Below are positions 17,438 through 28,200 of a DNA stretch of 64,000 nucleotides, in pieces. The DNA lies in the NCBI GenBank assembly GCA_016795155.1, contig JAEUIE010000006.1:1-64000 (forward strand). The letters run 5' to 3'. Position 1 is the first letter of the stretch; every line of letters starts with the position of its first letter. The DNA is from Planctomycetia bacterium. Its GTDB lineage: Bacteria; Planctomycetota; Planctomycetia; Gemmatales; HRBIN36. The notes below the pieces were generated by a model. That model ran no database searches. It was given only the letters and a program-made list of their open reading frames with translations, and was not told where the DNA came from. Position numbers and translations under genes: made by a program.

Positions 17438-18829
17438 TTAGAATAGTTCCGTCAACGGTTTGCCGTCAGGCAACAACTGCATCGGGCGACCTTCCCGATC
17501 AGTCCATTCAAGGTTCTCTATGCCCATGGCATGATAGACTGTATGAGCAATATCGCTGGGTGTTAGTTTCTTCTCGTACGGATAAGCAGCTACTCTGTCT
17601 GACTGGCCATAACTTTGCCCGCCCCGAACGCCGCCACCGGCCAGAAGAACACTCATGCAGTTGGTCCAGTGATCCCGTCCGCCACCATAAATTCCTCCCG
17701 AACGTTGATCGCCAATGCGGGGTTGCCTGCCCATTTCACTGTTTACCTGTACAAGTGTTTGCGCGAGCAAACCCCGTTCATGCATGTCGGCCAGCAGAGC
17801 GCTAAAGCAACGATCAAATTCAGGCAGAAGATGATCCTTCAAGCAACCGAAATTGTTGCCATGCGTATCCCAGCCACCACCACTTTTACACAGGTCATTC
17901 AGTTTGAGATCTTCCATCCAGTAAACTGCAACAAAAGGCACACCCGCTTCCACCAGGCGTCTGGCCATCAGCATGCTCGTCCCGTTGAGTGTCTTCCCAT
18001 AACGTTCCAGTGTCGAAGTTGATTCCTGCGAGAGATCAAACGCACTCTTGGTTGGGGATGCAGTCAGCAATGAAAATGCCTTGTGCTGCATCCGCGTATA
18101 GCCAACAGAAGATTCAAGTGTCCGCGATGCAGTATCGAGTGCCGATAGTAATGATTTGCGATCCTGCAATCTGTCTCCGCTAATTGCTCCGTGGAGCGAA
18201 AGTGTTGGAGCTACAAAATCCATCGGTTTTTCGAGTTTGCCCAGCAGGTAAAAGGGATCATACTCATAGCCAAGGCGTGCAGAGAATTGCCCTGGACGAG
18301 TGTATTCAGGGAATCCCGGTTTCTGCGGTAAAGCTATGAGTGAAGGAAGTTGTGCATGGGTGGGCCTTTTTGCAGCAACTACTGAGCCAACAAATGGCCA
18401 GTCGGTGGGATACGGTTTTCGATTATTGCCCTGCTGCCTGAATGTCTCATCCGGTGGATGACCTGTCAAATTGTAATAGTATCCTGCATGATGATCGCCG
18501 GTACCGTGTCCATCGTGCCCCAGCGATTTGATGATTGCCAGATGATGGGCCTGCCTCGCCAGCAAAGGCAGATGTTCACACAGTTGAATCTCAGGGGCAC
18601 TTGTCGAGATCGGCTTGAACACACCTCGATATTCAGCCGGGGCAGAGGGCTTCATATCCCAGGTATCAATGTGCGAAGCTCCACCACTCAACCAGATCAA
18701 GATAGTCGACTTGGCTGATGCACGAGATGCACTGTTCGCACCTGCACTAGTAGCGATTGCACCAGCACAGGCAGTTAGAAAAGTTCTGCGTGACAAGTAT
18801 GGATGAGCTAAACCAAGTCCCGTGAGCAT
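17438..18829 (-). CDS. DUF1501 secreted protein (first copy)
   Basis: About 463 residues from the ATG at 18829; a GTG at 18841 would add four. The leader contains SRRTFLTACAGAIAT, a twin-arginine-type signal, so the protein is probably folded before export. The body shows DUF1501 marks: ILIWLSGGASHIDTWDMKP, KSLGHDGHGTGDHHAGYYYNLTG, RRLVEAGVPFVAVYW, a C-terminal GGGRDHW and AHTVYHAMGI. DUF1501 is related in fold to alkaline phosphatase/sulfatase-type enzymes and is expanded in planctomycetes; activity is unproven. It precedes the haem-binding dehydrogenase gene by 14 bases. In the 100 bases upstream I see only a weak 6-base inverted repeat. Confidence 0.88.
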   Translation of the reverse strand: MLTGLGLAHPYLSRRTFLTACAGAIATSAGANSASRASAKSTILIWLSGGASHIDTWDMKPSAPAEYRGVFKPISTSAPEIQLCEHLPLLARQAHHLAIIKSLGHDGHGTGDHHAGYYYNLTGHPPDETFRQQGNNRKPYPTDWPFVGSVVAAKRPTHAQLPSLIALPQKPGFPEYTRPGQFSARLGYEYDPFYLLGKLEKPMDFVAPTLSLHGAISGDRLQDRKSLLSALDTASRTLESSVGYTRMQHKAFSLLTASPTKSAFDLSQESTSTLERYGKTLNGTSMLMARRLVEAGVPFVAVYWMEDLKLNDLCKSGGGWDTHGNNFGCLKDHLLPEFDRCFSALLADMHERGLLAQTLVQVNSEMGRQPRIGDQRSGGIYGGGRDHWTNCMSVLLAGGGVRGGQSYGQSDRVAAYPYEKKLTPSDIAHTVYHAMGIENLEWTDREGRPMQLLPDGKPLTELF

Positions 18830-18931
18830 ATGCAATTCCACACGGCAATTCGGAGCATGAGTACTGGTAGTAACAGTACCCTACCCTATTTGGCCGATGA
18901 ATTACAGCCGCAAAATGAAATTATCTGCATC

Positions 18932-20338
18932 TCAACGAGACGCGGTTTGAATCATGTCCTTCAGCTTGTCTTTATCAAGCCAGTTCCCACCAATTGAAAC
19001 ACCCTCGATCTGCGTAGTGTTTCGAATGTTATCCAGCGGGTTGGCAGAAAGAAGAACCAGATCAGCACGCTTGCCCTTTTCAATGGTTCCCCACTCCGTT
19101 TTGGCATGGAGAAATTCAGCAGCATTGCACGTTGCTGCGGACAACGCCTGATATGGCGTCAAACCTGCATTCACCAGACTTTCCAATTCTCGATGAAGAG
19201 TAAATCCATATCCAAAAAACCACTCAGGAGTATCAGAACCAGCAACGATTTTTCCGCCAGCTGCTGCTATCTCTTTGACTAGCTGGTTTCTTACTTCCAC
19301 CCAGCGTTTACGACGTGCTTCACTGGGTGGGTTTTTCCAGTAGCGTTCATGAGCCGCTAGATACATATCACGATGTTTCTGAGGCTGCAGCAGCCAATCG
19401 GGTCGTGAACGTATTTCCTCCAGCGATTGTCCTTGAGCAAATGCTTTCTTGAATATCGTCAAAGTTGGACACGTCCAGGTACGGGAATCTGCAGTGGCTT
19501 TCGCCAGTATTTTGATTTTCTTGTCGTCTATGTAGTCAATGCTCTCCCAGTTTTTGGGACGGAATACGCCGCGATCAGATACCGATTCTTTCATCGGCGC
19601 ATCATCCTTCAGAATCGATTCAAGGTAATTATCAAGATGCTCGATATGTTGCCCAGCAGCCAGCGACTTCACCACACCTACGCGTGGATCAACATGCCCG
19701 ACCAGTCGAATCCCCTGCCTGGCACCTTCACTGGAAATACCTTCAAACACTTCAGGTGTTATAAACAATGTTAATTTGATGAAATCGTATCCTGCATCAG
19801 CACATTCCTTGACTGCGTTCTGAGCTTCCAAGGGGGTTGTAACTACTTTCGCATTGGTGTCTTTACGACCTGTGAACTGTGGACTGGCAATCCACATCTG
19901 CGGCCCAAGCACTTTACCTTCCTGAATCGAACGACGCAGTTGTAAATGATCGGGCGTACCGATCATCATTCTGACTGTAGTTACACCGTTTGCCACGATC
20001 ACGCCCAGTTCATCCGGCGCCTTGCTCTTGGGAGCAACATCATCGGAGTAGAGGTGGACGTGCATATCTGCCAAACCGGGAATCAGGAATTTTCCCGATC
20101 CATCAATAATAATGCGAGTACCATCCGGTATGGTGATATTTGTTCCTAACTCGGCAATTCTACCTTCTCGAATCAGTATTGTTGTTTTCGGTTGGATCTG
20201 ATCGTTCGTCATCGAGATCAGATTAACATTGGTAATAGCAAATGTTTCTTTCGACAAAGCAGTGCGCGAAGCCTGTCCAAAAACAGGCTCCATGCAGATC
20301 AGTAACAAAACACAACCAATGGAGTGCCAATGCATCAT
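18932..20338 (-). CDS. Secreted metal-dependent amidohydrolase
   Basis: 468 residues. A signal peptide ends near PVFGQ. The amidohydrolase-superfamily core is complete: beta-sandwich start (ILIREGRIAELG), GKFLIPGLADMHVHL with the HxH metal pair, a Lys in FIKLTLF, His ligands in GHVD and HIEHLD, and the Asp in GSDTPEW. The C-terminal part returns to the sandwich (GKRADLVLLSANPLDNI). This is the imidazolonepropionase/prolidase-like subgroup, exported in many planctomycetes; substrate (dipeptide, cyclic amide or lactone) is unknown. It follows the S41 peptidase gene by 12 bases with AAGGG before its ATG, so the pair is an operon and may handle peptide products together (inference). Confidence 0.88.
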   Translation of the reverse strand: MMHWHSIGCVLLLICMEPVFGQASRTALSKETFAITNVNLISMTNDQIQPKTTILIREGRIAELGTNITIPDGTRIIIDGSGKFLIPGLADMHVHLYSDDVAPKSKAPDELGVIVANGVTTVRMMIGTPDHLQLRRSIQEGKVLGPQMWIASPQFTGRKDTNAKVVTTPLEAQNAVKECADAGYDFIKLTLFITPEVFEGISSEGARQGIRLVGHVDPRVGVVKSLAAGQHIEHLDNYLESILKDDAPMKESVSDRGVFRPKNWESIDYIDDKKIKILAKATADSRTWTCPTLTIFKKAFAQGQSLEEIRSRPDWLLQPQKHRDMYLAAHERYWKNPPSEARRKRWVEVRNQLVKEIAAAGGKIVAGSDTPEWFFGYGFTLHRELESLVNAGLTPYQALSAATCNAAEFLHAKTEWGTIEKGKRADLVLLSANPLDNIRNTTQIEGVSIGGNWLDKDKLKDMIQTASR

Positions 20339-20350
20339 GAATACCCTTGG

Positions 20351-21481
20351 TTATTGCTTCGTTTTGGCCTGTCGATCCTTCAGATTGGCTTGCCTGCGTT
20401 CCGCGATCCGTTTACTGCGATTGGCTGCTGAATCGACATCCTGTTGTACCCGTTCCCGGATTTTACTGTCCGAAGATTTGAGCAACGTTTTGATGGCGTG
20501 GGCATGTGCCGTTTCCAGTGCTTTATCAGCATCCACTTCGATGTCAGGCTTCACACCAACACCTTCCCAGTTGGTATTGGTGATGGGGTTGATGGCACGG
20601 CCAGTAGGGATGAAAATCGAATAATGGTTTGCTACTGGAACCATGCCACCGGGATGAGCGCCGCCACCAGTGATTTCACCAACCAGTGTTGCTCGTTTCT
20701 GTGTCTGAAAATTGTAAGCACACTCTTCTGCACCTGAAAAAGTAAATGCACTGGTAAGGATGTAGACATCCTTATTGAGATAGCGTGGGCCTGGTACTTC
20801 CTTGTTGGTCCAGAACTCTTCCTTGCGATTGTCTTTTCGAAAGTACATCTGGTTAAGGAGTATGGGTGTTTCCCCAAAGAAATAGCTACAGAGATCGCGA
20901 ACCATCAACGGTGTACCCCCGCCATTTTGTCTCAGGTCAAGAATCAGTGCATCCGTATTTTTCAAAAAGGTCATAGCTGCAGTTAACGGCTCGCGGCCAG
21001 CTTCCGGATCCATGAATCCATTCAACTTGATATAGCCGATGTTACCGGTCAGTCGTTCAACCTTCTCGAAGCCAGCGTTGTTGATTCGCATTTCCTCCCG
21101 GTATTTTTTCAATTCCTCAGCAGAAGGAGCCATGCGTCGTTCGATCTGTTTGGGATAAGGCTTAGTGCTACATAATACACGTACATGCTTATCTTTTGTT
21201 ATTTCCTGAATTTGCCTGGTCATTTCAGCTGCCAACTCCTGGCCGGTCTGAATGTTATCGAAGTCTTTATTCTTCATTCTGCTTGTGATTGTTTCTTTTA
21301 CCTTTAAAGCAACATCAGGAAAAACATACCTGTCGTTGAACTCTTTGAGCATGGCCTCAACAGCATGTTCTCGCTGTTTGGCATCAATAGTTAATGGTGC
21401 CTCTGGTTTCGATGCGCTCTGAGCCTGTACACCTGCTACAGCCAATAAGATAATTACCAGACTCTTGATGTACTGATTCAT
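20351..21481 (-). CDS. S41-family (IRBP-like) secreted peptidase
   Basis: 376 residues. A signal peptide ends near GVQAQ. An N-terminal helical domain (about 30-110: EAMLKEFNDRYVFPDVA) is the Peptidase_S41_N/IRBP type. The catalytic core has GNIGYIKLNGF, LILDLRQNGGGTPLMV, TSAFTFSGAEE with the expected nucleophile Ser, and GEITGGGAHPGG. There is no PDZ domain, in line with the IRBP-like subgroup and unlike C-terminal processing proteases. The ATG is preceded by GGGG. The amidohydrolase gene follows after 12 bases. Probably a periplasmic or secreted serine peptidase; substrate unknown. Confidence 0.88.
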   Translation of the reverse strand: MNQYIKSLVIILLAVAGVQAQSASKPEAPLTIDAKQREHAVEAMLKEFNDRYVFPDVALKVKETITSRMKNKDFDNIQTGQELAAEMTRQIQEITKDKHVRVLCSTKPYPKQIERRMAPSAEELKKYREEMRINNAGFEKVERLTGNIGYIKLNGFMDPEAGREPLTAAMTFLKNTDALILDLRQNGGGTPLMVRDLCSYFFGETPILLNQMYFRKDNRKEEFWTNKEVPGPRYLNKDVYILTSAFTFSGAEECAYNFQTQKRATLVGEITGGGAHPGGMVPVANHYSIFIPTGRAINPITNTNWEGVGVKPDIEVDADKALETAHAHAIKTLLKSSDSKIRERVQQDVDSAANRSKRIAERRQANLKDRQAKTKQ

Positions 21482-21589
21482 GACGATATCCCCAGTTTTG
21501 GAGCAATCACCCTACACTCCACCATTTTGCCTGTGGTATACAGATAAATCTTGAATGAAATGTAGTTTCTGGAAGCAGAAATTGGAAAA

Positions 21590-22402
21590 CTAAACTCGAT
21601 GGGTAGCTCGATAACGTGCCGGGGTAACTCCCAAGAATTGCTTAAACCAGCGAGTGAGATGGCTTTGATCAGCGAATCCAGCCAGTAATGCTATTTCAGA
21701 AAGGCTCAATGTGGATTTCGACAACTTGTCCCTGGCCCATTCAACACGCAATCGTCGCTGATAGTGCCCAGGGGTGCAGTGAAAATGCCGCCGAAAACAC
21801 TGTACCAGGTAAACAGGGTGGATACCTGCCTCAATAGCCAACTCTTCCAGCGAAAGTGGTGATTGAAAGCGATCCTGCAATAGATCGCGAATGCGCTTCA
21901 GCCAAATCGGAACTGTATCGCGGGGCCGCTGACTGCGCAAAAGCCCTGCCAGCAGTTCCAGCGTGAGCCCTTCTACCGCCAGAGGTGAAACTGCATCATG
22001 CAGACTGAATTCTTGCTGCAACCGCATGGCCAGATGAGCCATGGATTTATCCATACATTCCTGTGATTTCATAGGAACCGCGCAGGCCTGCCCGGCATGT
22101 TCCAGTACTCCTGTTTCAATCTCGATATTGAACGAACAAGAAACCGGTGACTCAATTTTCTCCGAATGGAGTTCTTCAGGCGGATGAAAGGTCAGCATCA
22201 TCGGTTTGCAGAGACGTTCCTGTTGCCCATATCGCTCCACAAACTGCCCGCGACGCACCAGGCAGAAGTATGCATTCTGATGTGCATGCACCGGCAACCA
22301 GTCTCGCTGATGGTGACGGGTTTCTGTCAGCACAATGCCTTGGTAAGCACGGCGGCTCAGCACAGTTCCCAGGAAACAACCACTGGCCAGTTTGGAAATC
22401 AT
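21590..22402 (-). CDS. AraC-family transcriptional regulator
   Basis: About 270 residues from the ATG at 22402; a GTG at 22420 would add six. The N-terminal half is a cupin-like effector domain (HHQRDWLPVHAHQNAYFCLVRRG, LTFHPPEELHSEKI). The C-terminal half carries two helix-turn-helices (LSLEELAIEAGIHPVYLVQCFRRHF and LSLSEIALLAGFADQSHLTRWFKQFLGVTPARYR), the standard AraC pair. A TATGAT -10-like element lies upstream at 22432-22437, so it may have its own promoter even though the Gfo/Idh gene ends 57 bases before it. Likely targets are the flanking secreted-enzyme operons (inference). Confidence 0.9.
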   Translation of the reverse strand: MISKLASGCFLGTVLSRRAYQGIVLTETRHHQRDWLPVHAHQNAYFCLVRRGQFVERYGQQERLCKPMMLTFHPPEELHSEKIESPVSCSFNIEIETGVLEHAGQACAVPMKSQECMDKSMAHLAMRLQQEFSLHDAVSPLAVEGLTLELLAGLLRSQRPRDTVPIWLKRIRDLLQDRFQSPLSLEELAIEAGIHPVYLVQCFRRHFHCTPGHYQRRLRVEWARDKLSKSTLSLSEIALLAGFADQSHLTRWFKQFLGVTPARYRATHRV

Positions 22403-22459
22403 GTCAGACTCGAAGTACACAGGCTGATACTATCATACTTCGTCTGGAACTAATTGGAA

Positions 22460-23737
22460 TTAGAAGGTTTTCCATTCTTCCCGATAAGCGGGATTAACCA
22501 ACGCTTGTGCTTCCTCGTTATTCATAAAGCGTTCACTTTTTGGATCCCATTTGAGCGGTTTTCTCAGTTGATAACCAATATTTGCCAGGTGGCAGACTGT
22601 TGCAGAACGATGACCAATCTCAGCAGTACAGATGCACTGTTTTTTCTGCCTGATCGAGTCGATCCAATTCCGATGATGATTGGTGGAATAATAGACTTCT
22701 TTTCTGTCATCATTGATCTTGGCGTTCATCAACGATTCAGGAGTTGTCTTGAATTCACCGCGATCCACGTAAAGCGTGCCTTCGGTACCTTCGAAGGTAC
22801 ATCCGCTCGGTCCGCCGTGAATCATGATGGTTCCATCAGCATAAGTGAATTTCAGACCCGAGTTACTGGTTCCAGGTGGCTCGATGGATACCGGGCCAGA
22901 ATCATCCATGTTGAGTGCCCATTGTGCGATATCAAAATGATGAGCACCCATATCTGCCAGCCCGCCACCCGCATACTCCCGATAATTTCTCCACAGGGGG
23001 AAATGCTGATGATTACCCTTGGGACAAAGTATTTCGTTGTACCCACGCATGGCAGCAGGGCCAACCCATCGATCCCAATCCGTTCCATCGGGTACAGCTT
23101 GCGTTGGAAGATCACAGGGTATTGCCGGATCGCCAACGCCAATTCGAATAGTCTTTATTTTTCCCAAGAGTCCCTGGCGTACCATGAGCACTGCTTTGCG
23201 AAAGCGATGGCCAAATTCACTGCGTTGCTGGCTACCTGTCTGAAAAACTACATTGGCTTTTGCCACTTCATCCATGATACGCCGACCTTCTCCAATGGTA
23301 CGGGTCAACGGCTTTTCGCAATAGATATGTTTACCCGCACGGGCCGCCAGAATACAAGGTATCGTATGCCAATGATCCGGCGTACTGATTACGACTGCAT
23401 CAATATCCTTGCGCGCGAGCATCTCACGAAAATCATGGTACTGTTCAACACTTTTATAACTGGCCTGCTGCTTCTGCGTAGCATAGCGTTTCGAGGCCAT
23501 TTCTGCTGCATGTTCACTTCTTTCTTTCACTACATCGCTAACGGCCAGCACCTGCACATCCACTTGTCCCAGGAAACCTGACAGGTGGCCACGACCCATG
23601 ATGCCAACGCCGATGAAGCCCAAAGTAATGCGGTCATTGGGTCCAACTGCCTTGCATGTACCAGATGTGTAGACGGCATACACCCCTGCACTGGTGAAGA
23701 CTGTCTTCACCAGAAAGATGCGACGATGCATTTTCAT
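22460..23737 (-). CDS. Gfo/Idh/MocA-family oxidoreductase with export leader
   Basis: 425 residues. A leader with HRRIFLVKTVFTSAG resembles a twin-arginine signal, common on planctomycete Gfo/Idh/MocA enzymes, which are exported with bound NAD(P). The Rossmann fold begins ITLGFIGVGIMGRGH; IDAVVISTPDHWH and CEKPLTRT give the cofactor and catalytic-Lys motifs, and the C-terminal half holds YAGGGLADMGAHHFDIAQWAL. These enzymes oxidise or reduce sugars and inositols, and some family members act as glycosidases. The gene lies 10 bases after the second DUF1501 gene with AAGGA before its ATG, so it belongs to the operon starting with the 1700-residue protein. Confidence 0.9.
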   Translation of the reverse strand: MKMHRRIFLVKTVFTSAGVYAVYTSGTCKAVGPNDRITLGFIGVGIMGRGHLSGFLGQVDVQVLAVSDVVKERSEHAAEMASKRYATQKQQASYKSVEQYHDFREMLARKDIDAVVISTPDHWHTIPCILAARAGKHIYCEKPLTRTIGEGRRIMDEVAKANVVFQTGSQQRSEFGHRFRKAVLMVRQGLLGKIKTIRIGVGDPAIPCDLPTQAVPDGTDWDRWVGPAAMRGYNEILCPKGNHQHFPLWRNYREYAGGGLADMGAHHFDIAQWALNMDDSGPVSIEPPGTSNSGLKFTYADGTIMIHGGPSGCTFEGTEGTLYVDRGEFKTTPESLMNAKINDDRKEVYYSTNHHRNWIDSIRQKKQCICTAEIGHRSATVCHLANIGYQLRKPLKWDPKSERFMNNEEAQALVNPAYREEWKTF

Positions 23738-23747
23738 GGATCATTCC

Positions 23748-25220
23748 TTAAGCAAACAACGCACTGGCAGGTTGTGCCTGCACCAGTTCCCGAGGCTGGT
23801 TCAGATGATTGTAAACCAGGGTGTGTGGATCAATACCGAACGCATGGTAGATCGTCGCCAGGATTTCGATGGGGTGAACCGGATCTTTCTTGGGGCTGCT
23901 GGCCGTCTTGTCCGACTCGCCATGCACATAGCCTCGCTTGATTCCTGCTCCAGCAACGATGGCGGTGTAGCAGTATGGCCAGTGATCGCGACCATCAGCG
24001 CTGTTCCCGTTACCACTGGTGCTGACGCCCTTCTGTGGACTTCTTCCAAACTCACCGATCACCACGACCATGGTATCGTTAAGCATGCCTCTCTCATCAA
24101 GGTCTGTAAACAATGCTGACAAGCCGGCATCCAGCATAGGCCCCGATTGTGTTTTCATGCGTTTAGTAAGTTCAACGTGATGATCCCACGAATGGTTATC
24201 TGAGTTGGCAACCTTGGGCCAGATTACTTCCACCACGCGGGTGCCTGCTTCTACCAGCCTTCGTGCGAGCAGCAGGCTTTGACCGAAGGTATTTCTGCCA
24301 AAACTGTCCCGGGTCTTGGCAGATTCCTGGCTCAGATCGAAGGCATCGCGTGCTTTACCCGACAACACCAGGCTCAAAGCCTTATCGTAATATGGTCCCA
24401 GGTTGTATTCCTGAACCGCTTTGTCTACATCTGGCATGCCTGCATTGATGATGTCACGCAACTTGGCACGACGTTGCAGACGAGTAGCAAAAACTTCCGG
24501 ACGGAGCTTCAAATCATCCACACGAATACGTTCCATCTTGGACATATCCATGTCATCCCCATCGGGATAAAGAGTGTATGGATCATAGGCACGACCCAGG
24601 AAGCCTGCTGTGCCGCCTTTGCCTACCACATTGGATTCCTGCAAAGGTCTGGGTAGCATGACGAAAGGCAACATCGGTGTTTCAGGCGGTCTGAGCTTGG
24701 CGATGTTTGAACCGAAGTTTGGGAAATCCTTGGGATCGGGTGGCTCCAACTGACCTGATGGGCTGACTTTGTCAGTCGTGTATCCCGTCATGAGCTGGTA
24801 GATCGCAGCAGTATGATTGAACAATCCATTGGGCGTATAGCTCATGGAGCGAATCATCGTGAACTTGTCGTTCACCTCGGCTAATTTCGGCAGAATCTCA
24901 GTGAATTGCGTACCAGGCAGCTTGGTCTTAATTGGTTTGAACTGACTACGAACATTGTCAGGCACGTTTTCCTTTGGATCCCAAAGATCGATATGACTGG
25001 GACCACCCTGAAGGTAAACCATGATCACACTTTTCGCTTTGCCGAAGCCCTTTCCACCTTTTGGTGTTTTTTCACTGGCTGAGGCAGACTGCAAACGAAA
25101 GAGTGTGCCCAAGCTGATGCCGAGCAGGCCTGAACCGCCCACGCGAAGGACATCTCGACGACTGTATCCCAACTGACGATCGCACAGGTCTTTTCCAGCA
25201 TGACCAGGAACAATAATCAT
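23748..25220 (-). CDS. DUF1501 secreted protein (second copy)
   Basis: 490 residues. The leader [20 protein letters not shown] is twin-arginine-like. DUF1501 signatures run through the protein: [95 protein letters not shown] and [16 protein letters not shown]. It is paralogous to the copy at 17.4-18.8 kb but closer to the canonical form (GEFGRSP instead of SEMGRQP). It sits 19 bases after the DUF1549/DUF1553 giant, the usual partner of DUF1501 in planctomycetes, and just before the Gfo/Idh gene. GGAG lies before the ATG. Confidence 0.92.
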   Translation of the reverse strand: MIIVPGHAGKDLCDRQLGYSRRDVLRVGGSGLLGISLGTLFRLQSASASEKTPKGGKGFGKAKSVIMVYLQGGPSHIDLWDPKENVPDNVRSQFKPIKTKLPGTQFTEILPKLAEVNDKFTMIRSMSYTPNGLFNHTAAIYQLMTGYTTDKVSPSGQLEPPDPKDFPNFGSNIAKLRPPETPMLPFVMLPRPLQESNVVGKGGTAGFLGRAYDPYTLYPDGDDMDMSKMERIRVDDLKLRPEVFATRLQRRAKLRDIINAGMPDVDKAVQEYNLGPYYDKALSLVLSGKARDAFDLSQESAKTRDSFGRNTFGQSLLLARRLVEAGTRVVEVIWPKVANSDNHSWDHHVELTKRMKTQSGPMLDAGLSALFTDLDERGMLNDTMVVVIGEFGRSPQKGVSTSGNGNSADGRDHWPYCYTAIVAGAGIKRGYVHGESDKTASSPKKDPVHPIEILATIYHAFGIDPHTLVYNHLNQPRELVQAQPASALFA

Positions 25221-25239
25221 CTTTAGCTCCGCTAGGCGA

Positions 25240-28200
25240 TTAGTGATTGAAGAGGAACGCAGGACTGTTAATCAGGGCCCAGGCCAGATCCTGTGCCGCC
25301 GTCAGTCGAGGGTTGGATATCTGTGAAGTGCTCATTTGAGCGTCATGTCTGAGTTGCACGAGCCTGTTATCCAGCGGAACAGGCTTGCTGACTTCCGCCA
25401 GCAGATTCCGCAATTCATTTAGCTTAGGATCGACAGGAAGTGGCATCCGGGCTGCTGCCAGCATTTGCTGTTTCTTCTGCAGTTCAGGATCAGCATAACG
25501 GTAATACTTGAGCAGAGCATCCTTCTGCTTGGCGTTTTGATATTTAATCGGCTGTTCAAGAATCGTTCGATACTCGTCTACCAAGCCATTTATCACAGTT
25601 GCTTTCGGAGCTGTCGTTGCAGATAGTCTGAATCGACCCAGAGTATGATCGACCTGGTTGAACCTCTGCAGCAACTTGAAGGTAATGACCGTACCGCCTT
25701 CGTGAGCGATTGGCTCCTTGAGTTGAAAGATCACCCAATGTGAGATGCCTGTCTGAGGCACCACAGCCCAGCCTCGCTGATCATTGGTTTTACCATCTAT
25801 TAGCTGGCTTGCTGCAAATTCACCCTGAGCAAAGTCAGCGGTAGCTGATGCGAAGTCCACCTTTTTCGACTTGGTTGGATCATTTCTGGGAGCAGCGGTC
25901 ACTTCAAACTCTGATAAGACGAAATTGCCATTCGGTGCACGGCCTGGCCCTGTGCCTGGCAGTTTCTCATCCATTAACACTTCCAGCCGCAGTGCCGAAA
26001 TGCCTTTAACATCGGTAGCAACAGTTACGGTATAGTCCGATTTTTTTAATTCGCCGGATGCCAGCAATGACAAGTCATCAAGCTTGTCCAGCCGTGATCC
26101 ATTGGATGCTGTAAAGGTTGACGGGTTCAATCGGAACCAATCCGTCAAACTCGCTTTGGACTTCTGATGTTCTTCAGCCTTCCTGGCAAGAAGCACGTTT
26201 TCCATTCCTGCGATTTCGGCTTCCAGTCGCTTTACCGTTTCCAGTCGTTCTTTCTCTTTCCTTGCCAACTCCGGGGCGATGGCTTTTTCATGATTTTCGA
26301 GGTTGGATTTAGCTTTATTGATGGCATCCAGTCGTTCCTTTTCCTTGTTGGCAAAGACAGGCTTCCACCATTGCTCTCGTTCATTCAGTTCCTTCATCAG
26401 CAATGCATGATCCTTGTTGACTTCAGTAAATGTTGCTAGTGCTTTGTTCAACTCATCTGCAGAAGCAGGTCTGTTCAATATTCGCAAGAACAACTGATTG
26501 ACCAGTGCTGCATTATCCTTTTCCTGCTGAACGAGTTTCACAATCGCGTTATTGGTATCGTTGATTGCATCCGCCACTGTCTGGCCATTCACCAGTGCCA
26601 TAACCGGACCCAGTTGCAACCCGGAACTACGTTCACATTCACAGGCGCTTTCTCGTACCGGCCTGCCCAGTGCTGCCAGGAAGCCTGTTGGAAGTTCTAC
26701 CCCTACATCGGGCAATGCAGCTGCACGAGTACCAGCAGGCACACCCGGGATATTAGTTACTGAACCAGTTACCTTGTAGACCGAGTCGTAGAGCACTTCG
26801 GCAGGTAGTCTTTTTGGCGTAGCATGTGAGAAATTCAATTTGTCATCTGCATTCCAGCGGTGACTGGATACTGAAAGTTGATACGTTCTGGATTTGGCAA
26901 TCAGGGATATCATTGCCCGAACATTAAAGCCACTTTTAATAAATTCCTGAGTCAGAAAATCGAGCAACTCAGGATTGGATGGAGGATTGCCAGCACGGAT
27001 GTCATCAAGTGGCTCAATCAGGCCAACGCCCATCAGGTATCCCCAGATGCGGTTGACATAACTTCTAGCAAAGTACTGATTATCTTTAGCTGTAATCCAA
27101 TGTGCCAACTGGTCACGCCGTGAAGCAGGTGAGGTAGCCGATGTTGTTGCCTTGTAAGGAAATTGAGGCTGCGTTATCTGCTGTGTCCGTTCGTGCTTGA
27201 TCTCACCGTTTGGCGTGTCTTCCACGATTTCATAAAAGGGCTTAGGTCTTTCTACATCGGTGCCACCAATGGTTCGATTGTTGCTGGCTGGATCAGTTTT
27301 CAATTGAACCTGAGCAAAGTAAGCTGCAGTCTGATAGTAGTTATCCTGTGTCCATCGTTCAAAGGGGTGATCGTGACACTTGTTGCAATTGAACCTTACC
27401 CCGAGGAACAAGTGCGTGGTGTTTTCCATCATGCTGGTAGAATCACGCAGAATTTTGTAATACGATGCTGCAGGATTATTCTTGTTTGAGCCCTTCGCGG
27501 TCAGAATTTTGCGCACGAATTGATCGTACGGAGTATTCTTGTCCACTTCTTCACGAATCCACTGACGAAACGATGCTGCTCCTTCCTGTGCAAGGAACTT
27601 GCGATTCACTTGAAGCAAATCAGCCCATTTGTTAGTCCAGTAGTCAATAAATTCTGTTGAACCAATCAGCTTATCAATCAACGCTTCTCGCTTGTTCTTG
27701 CTACCCGTGTTCTCGTTCAAGAAAGACTGGATTGCTTCTGGTGTCGGAGGCAAACCGGTAAGATCGAGATAAGCTCTACGAATGAATTCAAGATCGGTGC
27801 AAAGCTCCGAAGGCAGAATTTTCAACCGTTGCCATTTGGCAGCGACTAACTCATCGATTCGATTGTACGATGGTGGCTGTTTCCAGGTGAAGCTTGTTCG
27901 ATCGCCCATTACTGTTAGTGTTGTAGCAGCATAGGCACCTTCAAAGCGAGCCAGGATGGGTGCTTCCCCTCGGCGTACTGCAGTTAATAAGGCAGCTTTA
28001 TTGTGAGTAGCTACTTCAGTGTTGCCACTTTCTACAATCGCTTCCTGACTGACATCTTTCTGAGTTCCATCTGCATATCTGGCAATGATTCTGAACTGCT
28101 GCTTGTTGCCTTCCCGTTGAATGATCGGATTCCTGGGGAAGATTTCGATCTCCGCTACTCGAGGCGAATTGTGCTTGAGAATTGCGCCTTGGCCGATCCA

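Noticed and set aside
18861-18879. Six-base inverted repeat (GTACTG/CAGTAC) with a 7-base loop upstream of the first DUF1501 gene
   Set aside because: Short, no T-tract on either strand, and no promoter overlap that would make it a clear operator or terminator.
22454-23581. A 375-residue open frame on the + strand opposite the Gfo/Idh/MocA gene
   Set aside because: It is fully antisense to a gene with clear family motifs; its translation has no recognisable domain and no ribosome-binding site. It is a shadow of the codon usage of the real gene.
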